A stretch of 64,000 nucleotides of DNA from Chamaecyparis obtusa (lineage: Eukaryota > Streptophyta > Pinopsida > Cupressales > Cupressaceae), in the NCBI GenBank assembly GCA_027943335.1, contig BSBK01003559.1, positions 682,001 to 746,000 of the forward strand. Reading direction: 5' to 3'. The translations under genes and the position numbers were made by a program. This document shows, piece after piece, positions 45,805-58,600 of the stretch. The notes below the pieces were generated by a model that was given only the letters and a program-made list of their open reading frames with translations, had not been told where the DNA came from and ran no database searches. Position 1 is the stretch's first letter. Each line of letters starts with the position of its first letter.

Positions 45805-45970
45805 AAAGTTCCTTACATGGAATGTCAGGGGTTGGAATGCCCCTAATAAGCGTCTCCTGATCAAAGGATGTCTTGACCAAAGGAAACTTGATGTAGTTTT
45901 TTTGCAATAAATTAAATTGAAATAGAAGGAAGGGAAGGCTCTTTTATGCAAGGTCGAATATCGAAAGGTT
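45805..45970 (+). pseudogene. Start of LINE ORF2 (AP-type endonuclease), truncated
   Basis: KFLTWNVRGWNAPNKRLLIK followed by GCLDQRKLDVVFLQ is the N-terminal motif of the L1 apurinic/apyrimidinic endonuclease (TWNxRGxxxxxK, then the LQET/LQEI box). The codon after LQ is TAA (CAA or GAA in relatives). Similarity stops at about 45970, well short of the catalytic D/H residues, and no reverse transcriptase follows. LINEs usually lose the 5' end; here the 3' part is missing. Confidence 0.75.
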
Positions 45971-48289
45971 TATTTGTTGGATCAACTAGAACCTTTAACT
46001 GATTCCCATCACTGTGATTTTATGGCATGTTTAGTAATCTTCTGGAATCATTGTTTTATATTGTATTTCCTTTCAAATGTGTAACATTATATGTTGTCCC
46101 TCTAGTAGAAATATGGTAACTGTAATTGATCTTATAGTATGACCTTTGTATTAAATGAAAATACTAAGATGATGAATCAAATGAAACCATTGGTTAGTTT
46201 TTGGAAGTAACACTCTTTTCTTCCTATCCTGAGATGATTTACAAACTTTAAGATAAATGAGACAAGATAGAGATGTGAAAAACAAATGAGACATGTATTG
46301 TAATACTACTTCAAGAACAAAAATAATGTGCCCTACCTCTTCATTTTGATTAGCAATGTGACTAAATGGATGTGTGTAAACAAGCTAAGAATCACTTTCC
46401 TTTATTCAGGCCTCATGATTGGGTGCTCAATTAACTTCTATTTCCCTATTGGCCTCCATTCTAGATAGATATCTTATAGGACATCCTTGTGAGATGACAA
46501 AGTTCATGGAAAGAATGTTGGTTCCACCTTTATGCTTTGTTGGTCCATCATCCTGTTGGTTTTAATTTGATATCTCCAATGCTTCTTTTGGAGCTATGAC
46601 CTCTAACACTTCCTCTTGATGTTTTCCTTAAATTACCTCTCCAATAGTTGTTTCTTTAACCTCCAAATCTAAACAAAATGTTTCTTCTACATCCCAAAAT
46701 GGTGTAGGAGCACCTTGTCAAGTTCAAGCCTCCATGAGTCAAATTTGGTTTCTTAGCTTATTTTTGGTAACTTAATCATGTAATAAGTTCTAAAAGACCA
46801 TATTCAACTTGTTTGTATTGATTTGGATTCTTAGAGTGTCATTTCAAGGGTCATTTGTCAAATAATGTAAAAGTTGTCAATTCTTGCAAAATTGTTATAT
46901 TGCAAAATGCAAAGAATGGGAATGTGATGGGTCAAGGTCGGTTGGCATTCAAAAGAGTTGGTTGTAACTATTGAAACAAGATGTAAAATTCTTTAAAATA
47001 TCTTTTATGGCTGAGCCAAAGTGGTTGTGGGTTTTTGAAGATGAAATAAATCCAAAATAATACTATTTTCTACAAATTCCAATATTTTTCATTGTTTCAA
47101 GCCTGTGTATGGCCTTGTAATTTATAGTACATAAATTAAAGTTGTTGGAAAAGTTGTGAAATGTTCTTACCTTTCAAATACTTTTTGTTTGAGTAAATTT
47201 CATCATTATTTACAAAAGTTATGATAAATGTAGTGATTGCCACTTTCAAATTTTCACAGTGAAAGATCAAGTATTTTGATTGGTACAACCTTGTATGGTA
47301 AAGTACAAGCCTGAAACCTATACAGTTGGAAATATATTTTGTTGCATATGTTTTTAATTCTTACCATTCCTTAAAATAAGATTATTTAATTGGTTTAATA
47401 AGTCAATATTTCTAACAACCTTTTTGGGAAACTAGGGTAATAATGAGTAAACAAACAATTTTTGAGGCATTTCATACAGAACAACCTACTTTTATTATGA
47501 TATATGTTGTATAAATCCAAAATGGGTATCCAAAAGTGGTTTTTTATCCTCTAGATCGATTCTAAAGCAAAATTTATGACCAAAAAACTCAATTTATTAG
47601 ACTAATTAAGCCTTAGAGTAACATTACCAAATAATTATAGAAGAGTATGTTCCAAAGTAACCCTCCCCAAGTTTATGATATGTTTAAGAGGCCAAAAAGT
47701 GTATTTTAATTAGTGATTAATTTGGAGAGATCTAGCTTGCATTAAAAGTTATGTCAGATTTTGTCATCTGGTAGGGATACTAGGAAATCAGACTTGTTGA
47801 GAGAGGTGCCGAGTAAGTTGGGATAATTTGAGTCTTGTGAGCTATTGTGGGGTTGAAATGGTGTTTCCACATGGTATAAGATGTATCTAGTATGTAAACC
47901 TTGAAGCACTGATGCATGATTTGGTGTCTTGAAGCCTTGTAGCCTTGTGAAGGTCATGCCAAGAAGAAGAGAGTTTAGTGCAAAGCGGGATCAACCCATT
48001 GTTGTGAAATATGTCCCATTTATGTTGAGTTTAACCCCTTATCTACATCACAAAATAACTATTTTTCCATCAAATCTGGATAAAATGTGTTGTATCCCAA
48101 AACAACCCTTTAACATCTAAATTGAAACAAAATGCTTCCATGTCCTCTTAAGTCCTTTGCATAATAGGACTCATTTTTACCTCATTACAACTTTGCCTAA
48201 GGTTTAATGAGACATCAAAAATGTCTTCTTGAAGTACAAGTTCTGATTTAGGGGTTTGTTCACAAGCTTTTGATTTTTCAAGCTGTGGC
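45971..48289. other. Unassigned sequence
   Basis: AT-rich, with no recognisable frame, repeat or RNA gene on either strand. Not obviously LINE ORF2 in any frame. Confidence 0.5.
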
Positions 48290-48295
48290 CTAACA

Positions 48296-49120
48296 TCAAT
48301 CTTTGGTAAAAAAATTATCTATTATGGAGACAAAATCTTCAATTTTATTCATTTTTTCTTTTGTTTCATGAAAGACCAATGCCCTATCCATATCTTCTCG
48401 ATGTTTTGTACTTGTCCCCAAAGTTAGTATGGGTATATTCTTTTCATTTTCATTGACATAATCATGAAGTTTAACAAATAAATTAGTCAATATCTCATCA
48501 TCAAGAATATGTTGTTCAACAGACCTAGCCTCTTCTACCTCGGGTAGCAAATATGATTTATTATTCTCAATATATTGCATAGTCATAATAGCATGTAAAG
48601 GATTTATCTTTGACTCTTCAAACATTTCCTCTTGCTTTCTACAACTTGAGAAATCAAAATATCATTGTTTTCTTGAGGTTGCACTAGGTTTGGGGAAGGT
48701 TGATCTTGAGGTGTTGAATCTTGAATGGGTTCTTCATAAGGATTTACTTGTTCAAGAATGTGTTCTTGTACTATATCAAGTTCTTTAACACTTGGGGAAA
48801 CAAACATTCAAGGCTCTTTATTTACAGACTCTTGAAATGAGGGATCACTCCTAAAACTTGGAATTTAAAATTTGGGAGATTTAAGAGACTCGCCTTACAA
48901 TAAAGTTAGAATCTTGTCTTTGTAAGTCTCTTGTTTGGCAAGTTTTGACCTCATATTTTCATCTTTTATTGTAATTTATCATTCTAGATTCTCTTCAAAC
49001 TACCTCTTTTGCATCTCATATTGGTGTTCTTTTGGTGGCAATGCTCATCCCCTTGGTAAAATCTAAATATTTTGTTCTTGTGGAGTCAAAACTTGGCCTT
49101 GTGCACCTTTAATTGACTAT
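48296..49120 (-). pseudogene. Decayed minus-strand reading frame, family unknown
   Basis: Read on the minus strand from about 49120, one frame is coherent but punctured by stops: QGQVLTPQEQN, then ALPPKEHQYEMQKR, ENMRSKLAKQETYKDKI and SFRSDPSFQESVNKEP, reaching open pieces at 48807-48604 (acidic, Gln/Pro-rich) and 48625-48296 (Lys/Glu/Asp-rich, ending FVSIIDNFFTKD). Stops are mostly TAG or TAA. Composition suggests a hydrophilic accessory or linker protein of a retroelement, but I recognise no domain. No LTR or primer site was found beside it. Confidence 0.4.
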
Positions 49121-49418
49121 ATCTTAATAAATAATGGCATTGGAAGCCTTGAGGCTATACTACCAGCTTGGATTAGGCATTATTCTATAGTAGTTATGGA
49201 TATACAATTGTCTTGTGCATGCCAATGTTACCACATTACTATCATGTTGTAACAACACTTTGATGAATAAAATGATACTCTAATTTTCTACATTTGAGTT
49301 AAGATTTGGGAAGACTCGTCCAAGGGGCCCACTTGATTAGAGTTATGCTCATTTGGTTAAGTAGTTACTTTTTTGTTCATTAATTAATTATAGTTTTAGT
49401 AGCTGACTATTTTTGCAC

Positions 49419-49656
49419 CCATTGGAATTATGTTTTATGACTGTTCCTACAACCATTGAAACTTTGTTCTATAACTGTTCCTACAGCCATTGGAACTTTG
49501 TCTTGTGACTATTCTTGTAGCCATTAGAGCTTTGTTCTATGACTTTTTCTACAGCCATTGGCACTTTATCATATGAGTGTTATTGCAGCCATCAAAACTA
49601 TGTTATGTGACTATTCCTCCATCCATTTGAACTTTGTTTTGTGATTGTTCCTACAT
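49419..49656. repeat. Minisatellite, seven units of exactly 34 bp
   Basis: Units start at 49419, 49453, 49487, 49521, 49555, 49589 and 49623. Each begins CCAT, has CTTTGTTCTATGACT-like sequence in the middle and ends near CCTACAG/CCTACAT. Neighbouring units differ at several positions but none has an insertion or deletion. The unit is not a multiple of three, so it is not a protein repeat. Confidence 0.95.
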
Positions 49657-50587
49657 CCTAGGTAGACCATAGTAACTTCTTGCTTGTTTACTAAGAACTA
49701 CATTTATGTTATCTATGTCAGTCCAATTTAGTTGTTGATTCATGTAATATAATTATGATTAAGCCATTGGTGCTACCTAGTTTGTACCTTTCTCATATGT
49801 TATGCTCGTTGAATCTTGAAACCAAAAGTACAAAGTCACCAGGTATGAATTTATTTACCTCTTGAAAGCTGAAATTTTTTTTTTTATACCAAAACAACAA
49901 TATAAATGAGGTTCTTTTGAACTAAGAAGCAGGTCATAGTCCTACCGGGCATGCATTTCCTTTTTAATTTTGCATGTATTAGTATTATTAAAATATTTAT
50001 TAGGTGATAAATTAAACTATCACTTAATAAATAATTTATACTTGAAGTTCATTTGCAAAATAAAAAAGGAAAATAGCTAAAGCCCACAAGGCACTTAGTT
50101 AAAAATATCTATTATTTTAAAGTTAAAGGCAAAAAAACCTTTCAACAACTAACCATATTAGGGTAAAAACCCTAAAGTCACACAATCTTTCCTCATTTTT
50201 ATTTTACATTTTATTGTGTGTTGAGCATCACCAAGGATGGAGTAGGGTTTGTTGGTTCTTGGAAGGTGTTTCTTTATGATTCCATGAAGATTTTCTTATA
50301 GATTCAAACCGTGGCACTACAGGTTCCTGAGCTTTGTCTTTAAAAAAATAAGGAAAAATATCATTATTTCTTTGTGTATTTGGTATTTTATAGCCATGAA
50401 TTTTATTTGATATTCTATTGATATGAAAGGTTATGTCTATTCATTTGATCCATGGTTGAGCTCAAGGGTTTTCTTATAAGAAATACTTGAAGCACTTGTA
50501 GCTCATGTAAAAAATAATAAAAACATCCTTCTTCTATATATTTTCATTTAGTGTTTATTTAAGTTTTCCTGTAACTTATTTTTTATG
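49657..50587. other. Unassigned sequence left of the nested retrotransposons
   Basis: No coding or RNA gene was recognised. The last five bases before the next element, GAACT (50588-50592), form its left target duplication. Confidence 0.5.
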
Positions 50588-50592
50588 GAACT

Positions 50593-50960
50593 TGTTGGCA
50601 TTGTGATGGATTTTGGTGAGAGGTCACATGTGATTATTTTTTTGGTTGTCATTGATGGAAACATAGTCACCACACATGGTTGGATCAATCATTAAGGTAA
50701 GTGTTTGATTGGTAAGCTGAAAATAATTAATTATAGTAACTGGTGTACACAAAGTACAAATACAGATGGAGATTTTGGTAGTGGTCATGCTTGAGATGGA
50801 ATTAAGTGGAGAGATCAGAGAATCAATATTTATATAATCATAATACATCATGTCTTCAATTGCAACTTGCTTAGACAATCAATGTGCAAGCATCATAGTG
50901 GTAGAAGATGCTACAGGTTGAAGAGACTAAGTTCTTGAGCTACTAGTGGTAAATCTTATA
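50593..50960 (+). repeat. 5' LTR fragment of the SIRE-like element
   Basis: It aligns with 60572-60940 over shared words GTGATGGATTTTGGTGAG, GGTAGTGGTCATG, GAGATGGAATTAA, TATAATCATAATACATC, CAACTTGCTT and GAGACT(A/G)AGTTCTTGAGCTA. It ends near AAATCTTA; after that the two copies are unrelated. About 1 kb of LTR is missing. Confidence 0.85.
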
Positions 50961-52265
50961 TCGATAACCGGTATTGTAGAGGAATATAAAAAACATATTT
51001 GTTTTCTCGTTGATATTGACACTTGTATTTTGCAAGTTGTGCAACCAAGAACATCTTGGGTTCCTGCTATGGGTTACGAGGTAGACAATGATCTAGTGAG
51101 GCTATGTGAAGATGCACTTCCATCTAAACCTATAGATGCTACTACACCTAGGTTTCACACATATGTAGAGGTTTGTTCCTAAGATTCATATGGAACTGAA
51201 GAAACCAGTGATATAGAGAAAGACAATGAGAATGATTGAGAAGGTAACTCAAATAGTTGGAAGTATAGAGATTGGTACTTCTATTGAAGCAATTGATGTT
51301 GATAAACCAAATAGATATTCCCACTAATTCTGTAAAAGCATAGGAGAAACCAACAATAAAGAAGACTTCCATGAGGAAAAAAGTGAAATCTAATGAAAAG
51401 AGCAAGATTAGTAAGCAAAAGGACACAACAGAAGATGAAGAAACCAAGACTGAATTAGATAAGGATGCAAAATAATTGAAAGCAAGTGGTAAGAAGAAAG
51501 TCCTTAGCGCTGATTTTATTGCCAAAGACATAATGGAGGGTGGCAGAATGGGTAGATTTGGCAAAAGATATGATTTTTTTAATGATGAAGACAAGAAGAA
51601 GATAGAAGAGGCAATTATATGGAGCCTACAAATTTTTTACAAAACACCAAGTGAACTATACCATGTCATACCTACAGAACTTTATGATTTAATTAATGAA
51701 AGATGGAGTGCAACACTAAAGATGGATAGAGAGATTATGGAGAGTACATTTTTGCACGCAAATCCTAAGTTGTATCTTGAAGAAGAAAATATAATCGTTG
51801 AAGCTTATAGACAAGATTTCAAAATCAGAAATAGAGTTGCAAGAATACTTGTCGGTGACACACAAAGTGTGCATGATGAAACTATGGAGATATCAAGGAA
51901 AAAGAAGTTGTTGATGAATTATAGAAAGCTAAAGAACCAAGAAGCAGAACAAGACCCAGAGGAACAAGAAGTTGTTGATGAGTGACATAAATCTAAAGAA
52001 CCAATTGTTGAGAAAATTGATTACACATTTACTCCTGAAGAGATAATTGGTAATGTCATTTTTTATATTCCTAAGCAAGTATATGACATTGAAACACAGG
52101 ATATTGGTCAAACCAGTGGAGATGAAATATTGATTGAAGTTATTCATATGGAAGAGGATACACCAAAGGTACAAATACATACTCAAGAACCGGTGACAAG
52201 TCAAGAAGAAAGTCTCAAAGAGGTTGAAGATATACTTTCAGTAAAAAGGAAGTTGAGTTTAGGAG
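50961..52265 (+). pseudogene. Left part of the element-borne ORF, function unknown
   Basis: Hydrophilic, Lys/Glu/Asp-rich frame. Pieces: 50961-51182 (VPAMGYEVDNDLVRLCEDAL), then after a frame change 51360-52265. In the second piece the frame is open apart from stops at about 51341 (TAG), 51473 (TAA) and 51983 (TGA), which would be Gln, Gln and Arg by one transition. Notable segments: RMGRFGKRYDFFNDEDKKK, IIWSLQIFYKTPSELYHVI and NRVARILVGDT. Nothing matches gag, protease, RT or integrase, and no zinc knuckle or clear membrane segment is seen. It is cut at 52265 by the nested copia element and resumes at 59485 in a compatible frame, allowing for slippage in an A run. Possibly a SIRE-type post-pol protein; a captured host sequence is the alternative. 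Confidence 0.6.
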
Positions 52266-52764
52266 TATTGGTGTAATTAAGTATTCACTAATTACACTTT
52301 ACTTAAGTTTTCTTAGGATAATGCATTTACATATTAGTTGTCATATAGACACCTAGGAGTTTACATCTTATTTTAGCACATGGTGTAGGAGAATCCCACT
52401 TTAGATGGTCATAGTTGTCATCTCATTTCTCTTTATGTGTGAGATACACCTTTAGTGCTCTTATCATATTATCATCCTCTCACTGTTGTACATGTTGCAC
52501 ATACTTTGTTGTACAATGGAGGATGATCCACCTTTGGTGAACATGTGATTACACCTACTGTTCTTGATAGGTTATCACTTGCATAGCTCCTAGTTATCAT
52601 ACATTACCTATATATTCAGGCACATCTACATTGTATATATCCATTATCATTTGATCATTATTGAGTTATTGATTACATCATATCATCGTGTCTCTCATGT
52701 TTGTTCTATCTATTGAGCTTCTAGATCTTGGCATTAAATTCATTGCCTTAGGCAAATTATTACA
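52266..52764 (+). repeat. 5' LTR of the nested copia element (499 bp)
   Basis: It starts TATTGGTGTAATTAAG (the usual TG is mutated to TA) and ends TTATTACA, directly before the primer site. It matches 59004-59479. Confidence 0.92.
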
Positions 52765-52777
52765 TGGTATCAAAGCC
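52765..52777 (+). other. tRNA-Met primer binding site of the copia element
   Basis: TGGTATCAAAGCC follows the LTR end directly. It differs from the standard TGGTATCAGAGC by one base (G to A). Confidence 0.9.
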
Positions 52778-54671
52778 ATATGAGTCTTCATTGCATAGCC
52801 ATTGGAGAGCCATTGTTGCTTCAACTTTTAGAGAGCCATGAACCAAATCCAGGATCAACACTTTGTGGGAGCATTTTGAGCAAGATTGGACCTCACTATT
52901 GCATCCGGGTGACCATTCTAGTGAATTTTGACTATAAATTTTCCTATCTTAAGCAAAAGTCAAATTTGAAGCAATTTATTTTTGCAAATTGGACCCTAAG
53001 GCCCGATCTGCAATTCGATAATGGTTTTTGGAAATTTTGTAGTTCAAATCTAAACTTATTTCCATTTCCGTCAATTAATCTTTTCATATCTACAAATTTT
53101 CATTCATGTCAATATTTTATTTGTTCTACAAAAGTTTGGGGTTTTGTCAAGGTCCCCACCCTTGTTTATTGTCAAAATTAGGTTGTAGTTATTATCAAAG
53201 TACAAAATAGTACAAAGTGATGACTGGGTTGTCAGATCCCAGCCTTGCATACACTGCTTACACCAAGTTGAATGAGGTCAAAGATCAAATCAAGGGCAAA
53301 CCGGGGACCCATCTCCTAGCACACCCAGCAAAGCACAAACATACATGAATCCATCCCAGCCCACCCCACATAGGCATCGACAACCCAGACCACATAGTGT
53401 CATTTTGTTTATGATCGCAGGCTCCCAATAAACATATCCCACGATTCACTAACGTGGTGAATGTGGGATAAATATCTCCCACTCACTGCCACTCCAAGTG
53501 GGCCACCCCACTGCCACTTCTCCTCAACTCTTCCATCGGGTCATCATCACTCAATGACATCACAACTAGCCTAGTCAATATACACGTGACATCCATGCGA
53601 GCCCTAAATTTGCTATGTCAACCCCTGACTGGTAATTTTTTTATTAAAAAAATTGCATTTTCACATAGTTTTCACTATCTTAAATTTGACAGGTTTATAA
53701 GCATCATTTGGACATTTTTTGTTCTGCTTTGGTAGGTGTCTCGTCATCAAATTTAATTGCATATTTGCACAATAATTTTGTTATGGTAAATTTGATGGTC
53801 GTTTGACCGTCAAATGTAGGTGAATTCAAACTGAGGTGACGGTCATTTGGATGTCAATTTTAGGCTTTGAATTGTATCATCATTCTATTATATTAAATTT
53901 GATGGTCTTTTGATCGTCATTTTTTAGCTTTTCTGGTTTGTTGTGATGATTGTTTGACCATCAAATTTAACCTCATGGGTTTGTTGACATCATCAGTCTT
54001 GGAAATTTTGGACCCCTCACCATATGCAGTTTTGATTTGGTAGTTCAACTTTGAGAGGCCATAACTTGGTCATCCGGGCTCCAAATTGAGTGCATTTTTT
54101 AAAATTTTGGGTAGATTTTTCTGGATGTATTAGTAGTGATGTTATTTTTTGGTTTTGGTTCACGAATTTTGTAGAAATTGTAGTTTTTGGTGACTGTACC
54201 TGCATGATCCTCAATTTTGCAACTTCAAAGGCTTCGTTCGGGCTCATACAGACACATTTTCAGGTGCCGCTTTTTTTTAAAGTGTATAATTTTTTGAGTA
54301 CTTTATATATTTTCTACCAAATTGTAGCCTTATTTGGGCAAAATTGTCACTTTCTAAAATAGGTCTTTTTTGGCCTCGTATGGTCATTGTAATGATTAGG
54401 ATTTGCTTTGATTCTGAGCAATATTGATTATAGTATGATTTAGCCTCCTAAAGGCAGTTGTAAATATAAATATCAAAATTCCATTTTGGCCAAAAATTGG
54501 CAAGTGGCAATTATACACGCACTATATATAAAGTGCCAAAATCATCACTTTTTTTTTTCTTTTTTCTTTTTTTTTTTTTTTGGGGGGGGGGTAATTTTTT
54601 GATTGAGTGAATTGGGGGGTGTATTGTGTGTTGGTTTCTCTTTATCTCTTGTTCTCTTTCATGTTGGCATC
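52778..54671 (+). other. Long leader of the copia element with hairpin repeats
   Basis: 1.9 kb between primer site and gag ATG, long for copia. It has no conserved frame. Four versions of a 24-base hairpin-like unit (TTTGATGGTC, 4 bases, GACCGTCAAA) lie at about 53791-53814, 53837-53860, 53897-53920 and 53943-53966. A homopolymer block of T then about 11 G is at 54549-54591. Confidence 0.7.
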
Positions 54672-55635
54672 ATGGTTTCTAATTCATTCCCACTACTAAC
54701 TCCACATAACTATGCTACATGGAAAGATAATGTATGGAGCTTGTTAATGGTAAATGATTTGAATAATTATGCGGATGGTAAAATTAAAAAACCTGATGAT
54801 ATTGATCCTATTAGAGACAAATAGCTTACCAAAGATTATAGGGTTATCGGTCTCTTGAGAACACATGTTCATAAGGATGTCTTATATCACATCAAAATCA
54901 TGGATAATGCAAAGGAAGTTTGGGATAAACTTGCAGATTTGTATGGTAAAGTGGATGAAGAAACAAGATTCTCAATTGAAGCTGATCTTCTCAAATTGGA
55001 TCCTAGGAATTTTGACACCATACAAGATTATCTCAACAAAGTCAATGATTATAGAACACAACTTGAGGATTGTGGTAATCCCATGAAGAATGCAAAGTTG
55101 ATCAATCATTTATTGAAAAATACTCCTTTGAATATGTAGGTTTTGTTTCAAGTTACAATACTCACAAGTTGACCATGGGAAGTGCCTTCACTAAGCCTTC
55201 ATTTGAGTCATTTGCAGAAACGTTGGTCTTAGAACAAGAAAAAATGATGAGTATGGGGATTCTGAAGTCTTCAAAATCTAAGGCATTGGTGGCTAATAAT
55301 GGGAATCAAAGGAATCAAGGTGGTAAAGGATCCAACAAGAAGCAAAATAAGTGGAAGGTCAAATCATATTTAGACACACAATAATCTTCCTCCTCACAAC
55401 AAGGAAAGTCTTTTTCCAACAATAAGGGGAGCAATTCTAAGAAGGAGAATAAAATTTGTGCATATTGCAAAAAGCCATATCATGATGAGCATCAATGCCA
55501 CAAGAAACAAATTGATGAGTTGAAAAACATAATCAAGAAGAATCATATTGATTTGTCAAATGCCTACAAGGGAAAGGAGTCATCACCTTCCACTTCAAAG
55601 GGTAAAGGTAAAGCATTGGTGGCAAGTACAACTAA
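54672..55635 (+). pseudogene. Gag region of the copia element
   Basis: The ATG at 54672 begins a copia-type Gag: PLLTPHNYATWKDNVWSLL, DVLYHIKIMDNAKEVWDKLA, and FDTIQDYLNKVNDYRTQL (UBN2-like domain). TAG interrupts at 54822 and 55137, and a frameshift follows near 55150. A zinc knuckle CAYCKKPYHDEHQC (CX2CX4HX4C) is at about 55459-55500. A Lys/Ser-rich stretch leads to stops near 55637 and 55646. The Gag would form the particle shell; this copy is dead. Confidence 0.88.
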
Positions 55636-58600
55636 TTGAAAGGAATAATTTTTTTATTCAGGTGCCACACATCATATGGGTGCTTCAAAGAAGAAATTTT
55701 CTTCTTTGAAACCATCTAAGGTACCTCACATCTATGTAGGAGATGATACACAAGTGGAAGTTGAAGGGAAAGGGGAAGTTGAGATGGAAAATGGAGTTTT
55801 CAAAGATGATCTTTATGTTCCAAACCTTATCACCAACCTCCTTTCAATTTACCAAATCACTCACTGTGGAGGTGGAAATAAAGTTGAATTCCTTTGTGAT
55901 TTAGTTGTAGTGAAAAATCTTAAGGATGATTCTATGGTGGCAATAGGGAAATCTAATAATGACACAAGGCTTTATTCATTTTCTCATTTTATTCCTAAGT
56001 CTCCTTCACATGCCTTGTTGACACACTCAAATTCACAAAGTAAACTTTGGCATGAAAGATTTGGGCATCTCAACTATCAGTATCTTCAATAGCTTAGCAA
56101 CAAGGATATGGTCAAAGGTCTACCTCAAGTCAAGTATTTAGAGGGTGTATGTTTAGGTTGTAAAGTGGGCAAGCATCTCGAAGAGAAGTTTGACAAGGGG
56201 AAGTCTTGGAGAGCAATATTTTTTCTTTAGTTGGTTCATAGTGATGTAATGGGCCCATTTCCAATGCCATCATTTGGCAAGGCTTGTTATGCACTCATCT
56301 TCATCGATGACTTTTCACGCTACACTTGGGGGTCTGCTTTCTTGATCACAAGAGTGAAGTGTTTGATAAATTTCTCACCTTCAAGGCTCATGTTGAGAAG
56401 CAATTAGGGAAAGTCATCAAGATTCTTCGAATAGACAATGAAAGGGATTATGTGAACTCAAGGCTTATAGACTTTTGCACACTTGAGGGTATTGATCTTC
56501 AACATTCAGTTTCCTATAGTCCATAAAAAAATGGTGTTGTGGAAAGGAATAATAGAACCCTTAAGGAGATGACCACTTGTATGATTCATGCTAAGTCTCT
56601 TGATCAATCTTTTTGGGTTGAACCTATATATTGTGCCAATCATATCCAAAATATAATTCCTCATAAGGCCTTGTACGGAGTTACTCCTCTTGAGACTTGG
56701 TGTGGTAGAAAACTAGTTGTAAAACATTTTAGAGTCTTTGGTTATCTAGCTTGGGCATGAATACCTCCACAGAAGCGCAGGGCATTGGAACCACAAAGTA
56801 GGCTTTGCATATTTGTTGTTTATCCCGAGACTCTTAAGGCATACAAGCTTATGGATCCTGAGACACATGAGATTTTCTTTGAGAGTAGTGTTCACTTTGA
56901 AGAGAATTTTCCTTGTTTGGATTCTTCAAATCCTCCTTCTTCCTCCATTTTGGAAAGTGATAGTGATGACAAGACTTAGAAGATGAAACTTTTTCAACCC
57001 TGACTCACAGGTTTCCACCTTCACATGGTCAAGAAATAATTGAGGACATTCCTTCTTCATCTTCTTATTCCACTAGACCTCATTGGGAACAACAAACACT
57101 TGATTTAGAAGGTTCACTTGTGTGGAATCCTTCAGTCACTAGAAGGACAAGGTCAACACAAATCATTTCCATATGCTTATATTGCAATTTCTTTAGATCC
57201 AAAGACATTTAAGGAAGATTCAGGGGTTCCTAAGTGGGAAAACTCTATGGAGGATGAGTATAACTCTTTGATGAGGAATAACACTTGGGACTTAGCTCCT
57301 CTTCCTAAGAGAATAAAGTTGGTTCTATGTAAGTGGATCTATCAAACCAAGTTTGCAGTGGATGGAAGTGTGGATAAGTATAAGGATAAGCTTGTTGCAA
57401 AAGGTTTCTCTCAGGTTCCTGGTGTTGACTATACTGAGACCTTTTCATTGATCATCAAGATGAACTCCATTCATTTGACACTTTCTATTGCTACAATTCA
57501 TGGTTGGTTTGTACATCAGATGGATGTAAAGAGTGGATTTCTACATGGGGATCTTCATGAGGAGAATTATATGGAGTAGCCATAGGGATTTATATAGGAT
57601 ACTTCTATGGTTTGAAGATTGAGGAAGTCTATTTATGGCCTCAAACAAGCTCCTAGGGCTTGGTATTACAAGATAGATTCCTTTATTCTCTCAGTAGGGT
57701 TCACTAGGTGTCATTCAAATTTGAATGTCTACATTCTTCAACGGGATGACTCACACTTGATACTTGTTCTTTATGTTGATGACTTGATCGTTATAGAGAG
57801 TACTTCATCCATCATTGATAGTGTCAAGTCTTCTTTGCATGACATATTTTCTATGACAAACTTGGGTTTACTTCACTATTTTCTTGGTATTGAGATCACA
57901 CAGTCCCCAACAAGGATCACACTTTCTTAGCCCAAGTATTCTCTTGATTTAATTTCTCAATTTTACACGAGTGATTGCAAGGTTTCACCCACTCCCTTTC
58001 TTTTAGGTGTCAAGTTAGAGGCTAAATGTACCACACCACTTGTTGATGCTACATTATATAGACAACTTGTTGGAAGTCTCATCTACTTGACACATACATT
58101 TCCTGACATATCCTTTGTAGTTGGCATGGTTTATCACTTCATGCAAGAGCCATATGAGCTTCATTGGAAGGTAACCAAACACATATTGCACTACATATAG
58201 GGTACACATACACATGGGATTCACTATGCAACAGGTATGGGACTTGAGTTGGTTAAATATACAGACACAAATTGGGTAGACGATCTTGAAGGTCACAAGT
58301 TTACTCCAGGTTACATGTTTCATATTGGTTCAGGCCCCATTTGTTGGCAGTGTAAGAAGCAACACGCTATTGATCTATCTTCGATTAAGGCTGAGTATCG
58401 AGGGGTTATTACTACAACTATAGAGGCTATTTGGATTCATCATATCATATAGGATTTTGGTTTCAGCATTCCATGACCTATAATCATTCATTGTGATAAT
58501 CAGGGTGCTATAGAGATCTTGATACATCTGATCCAACATTAGCAGACCAAACACATTGAGGTTCATATGCACTTCATCAAAGAGTTGATACAGGAGCAAG

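Noticed and set aside
53285..53482. Minus-strand Gly/Trp/Cys-rich frame in the copia leader
   Set aside because: It lies inside the untranslated leader of the element, is short, and matches no known domain.
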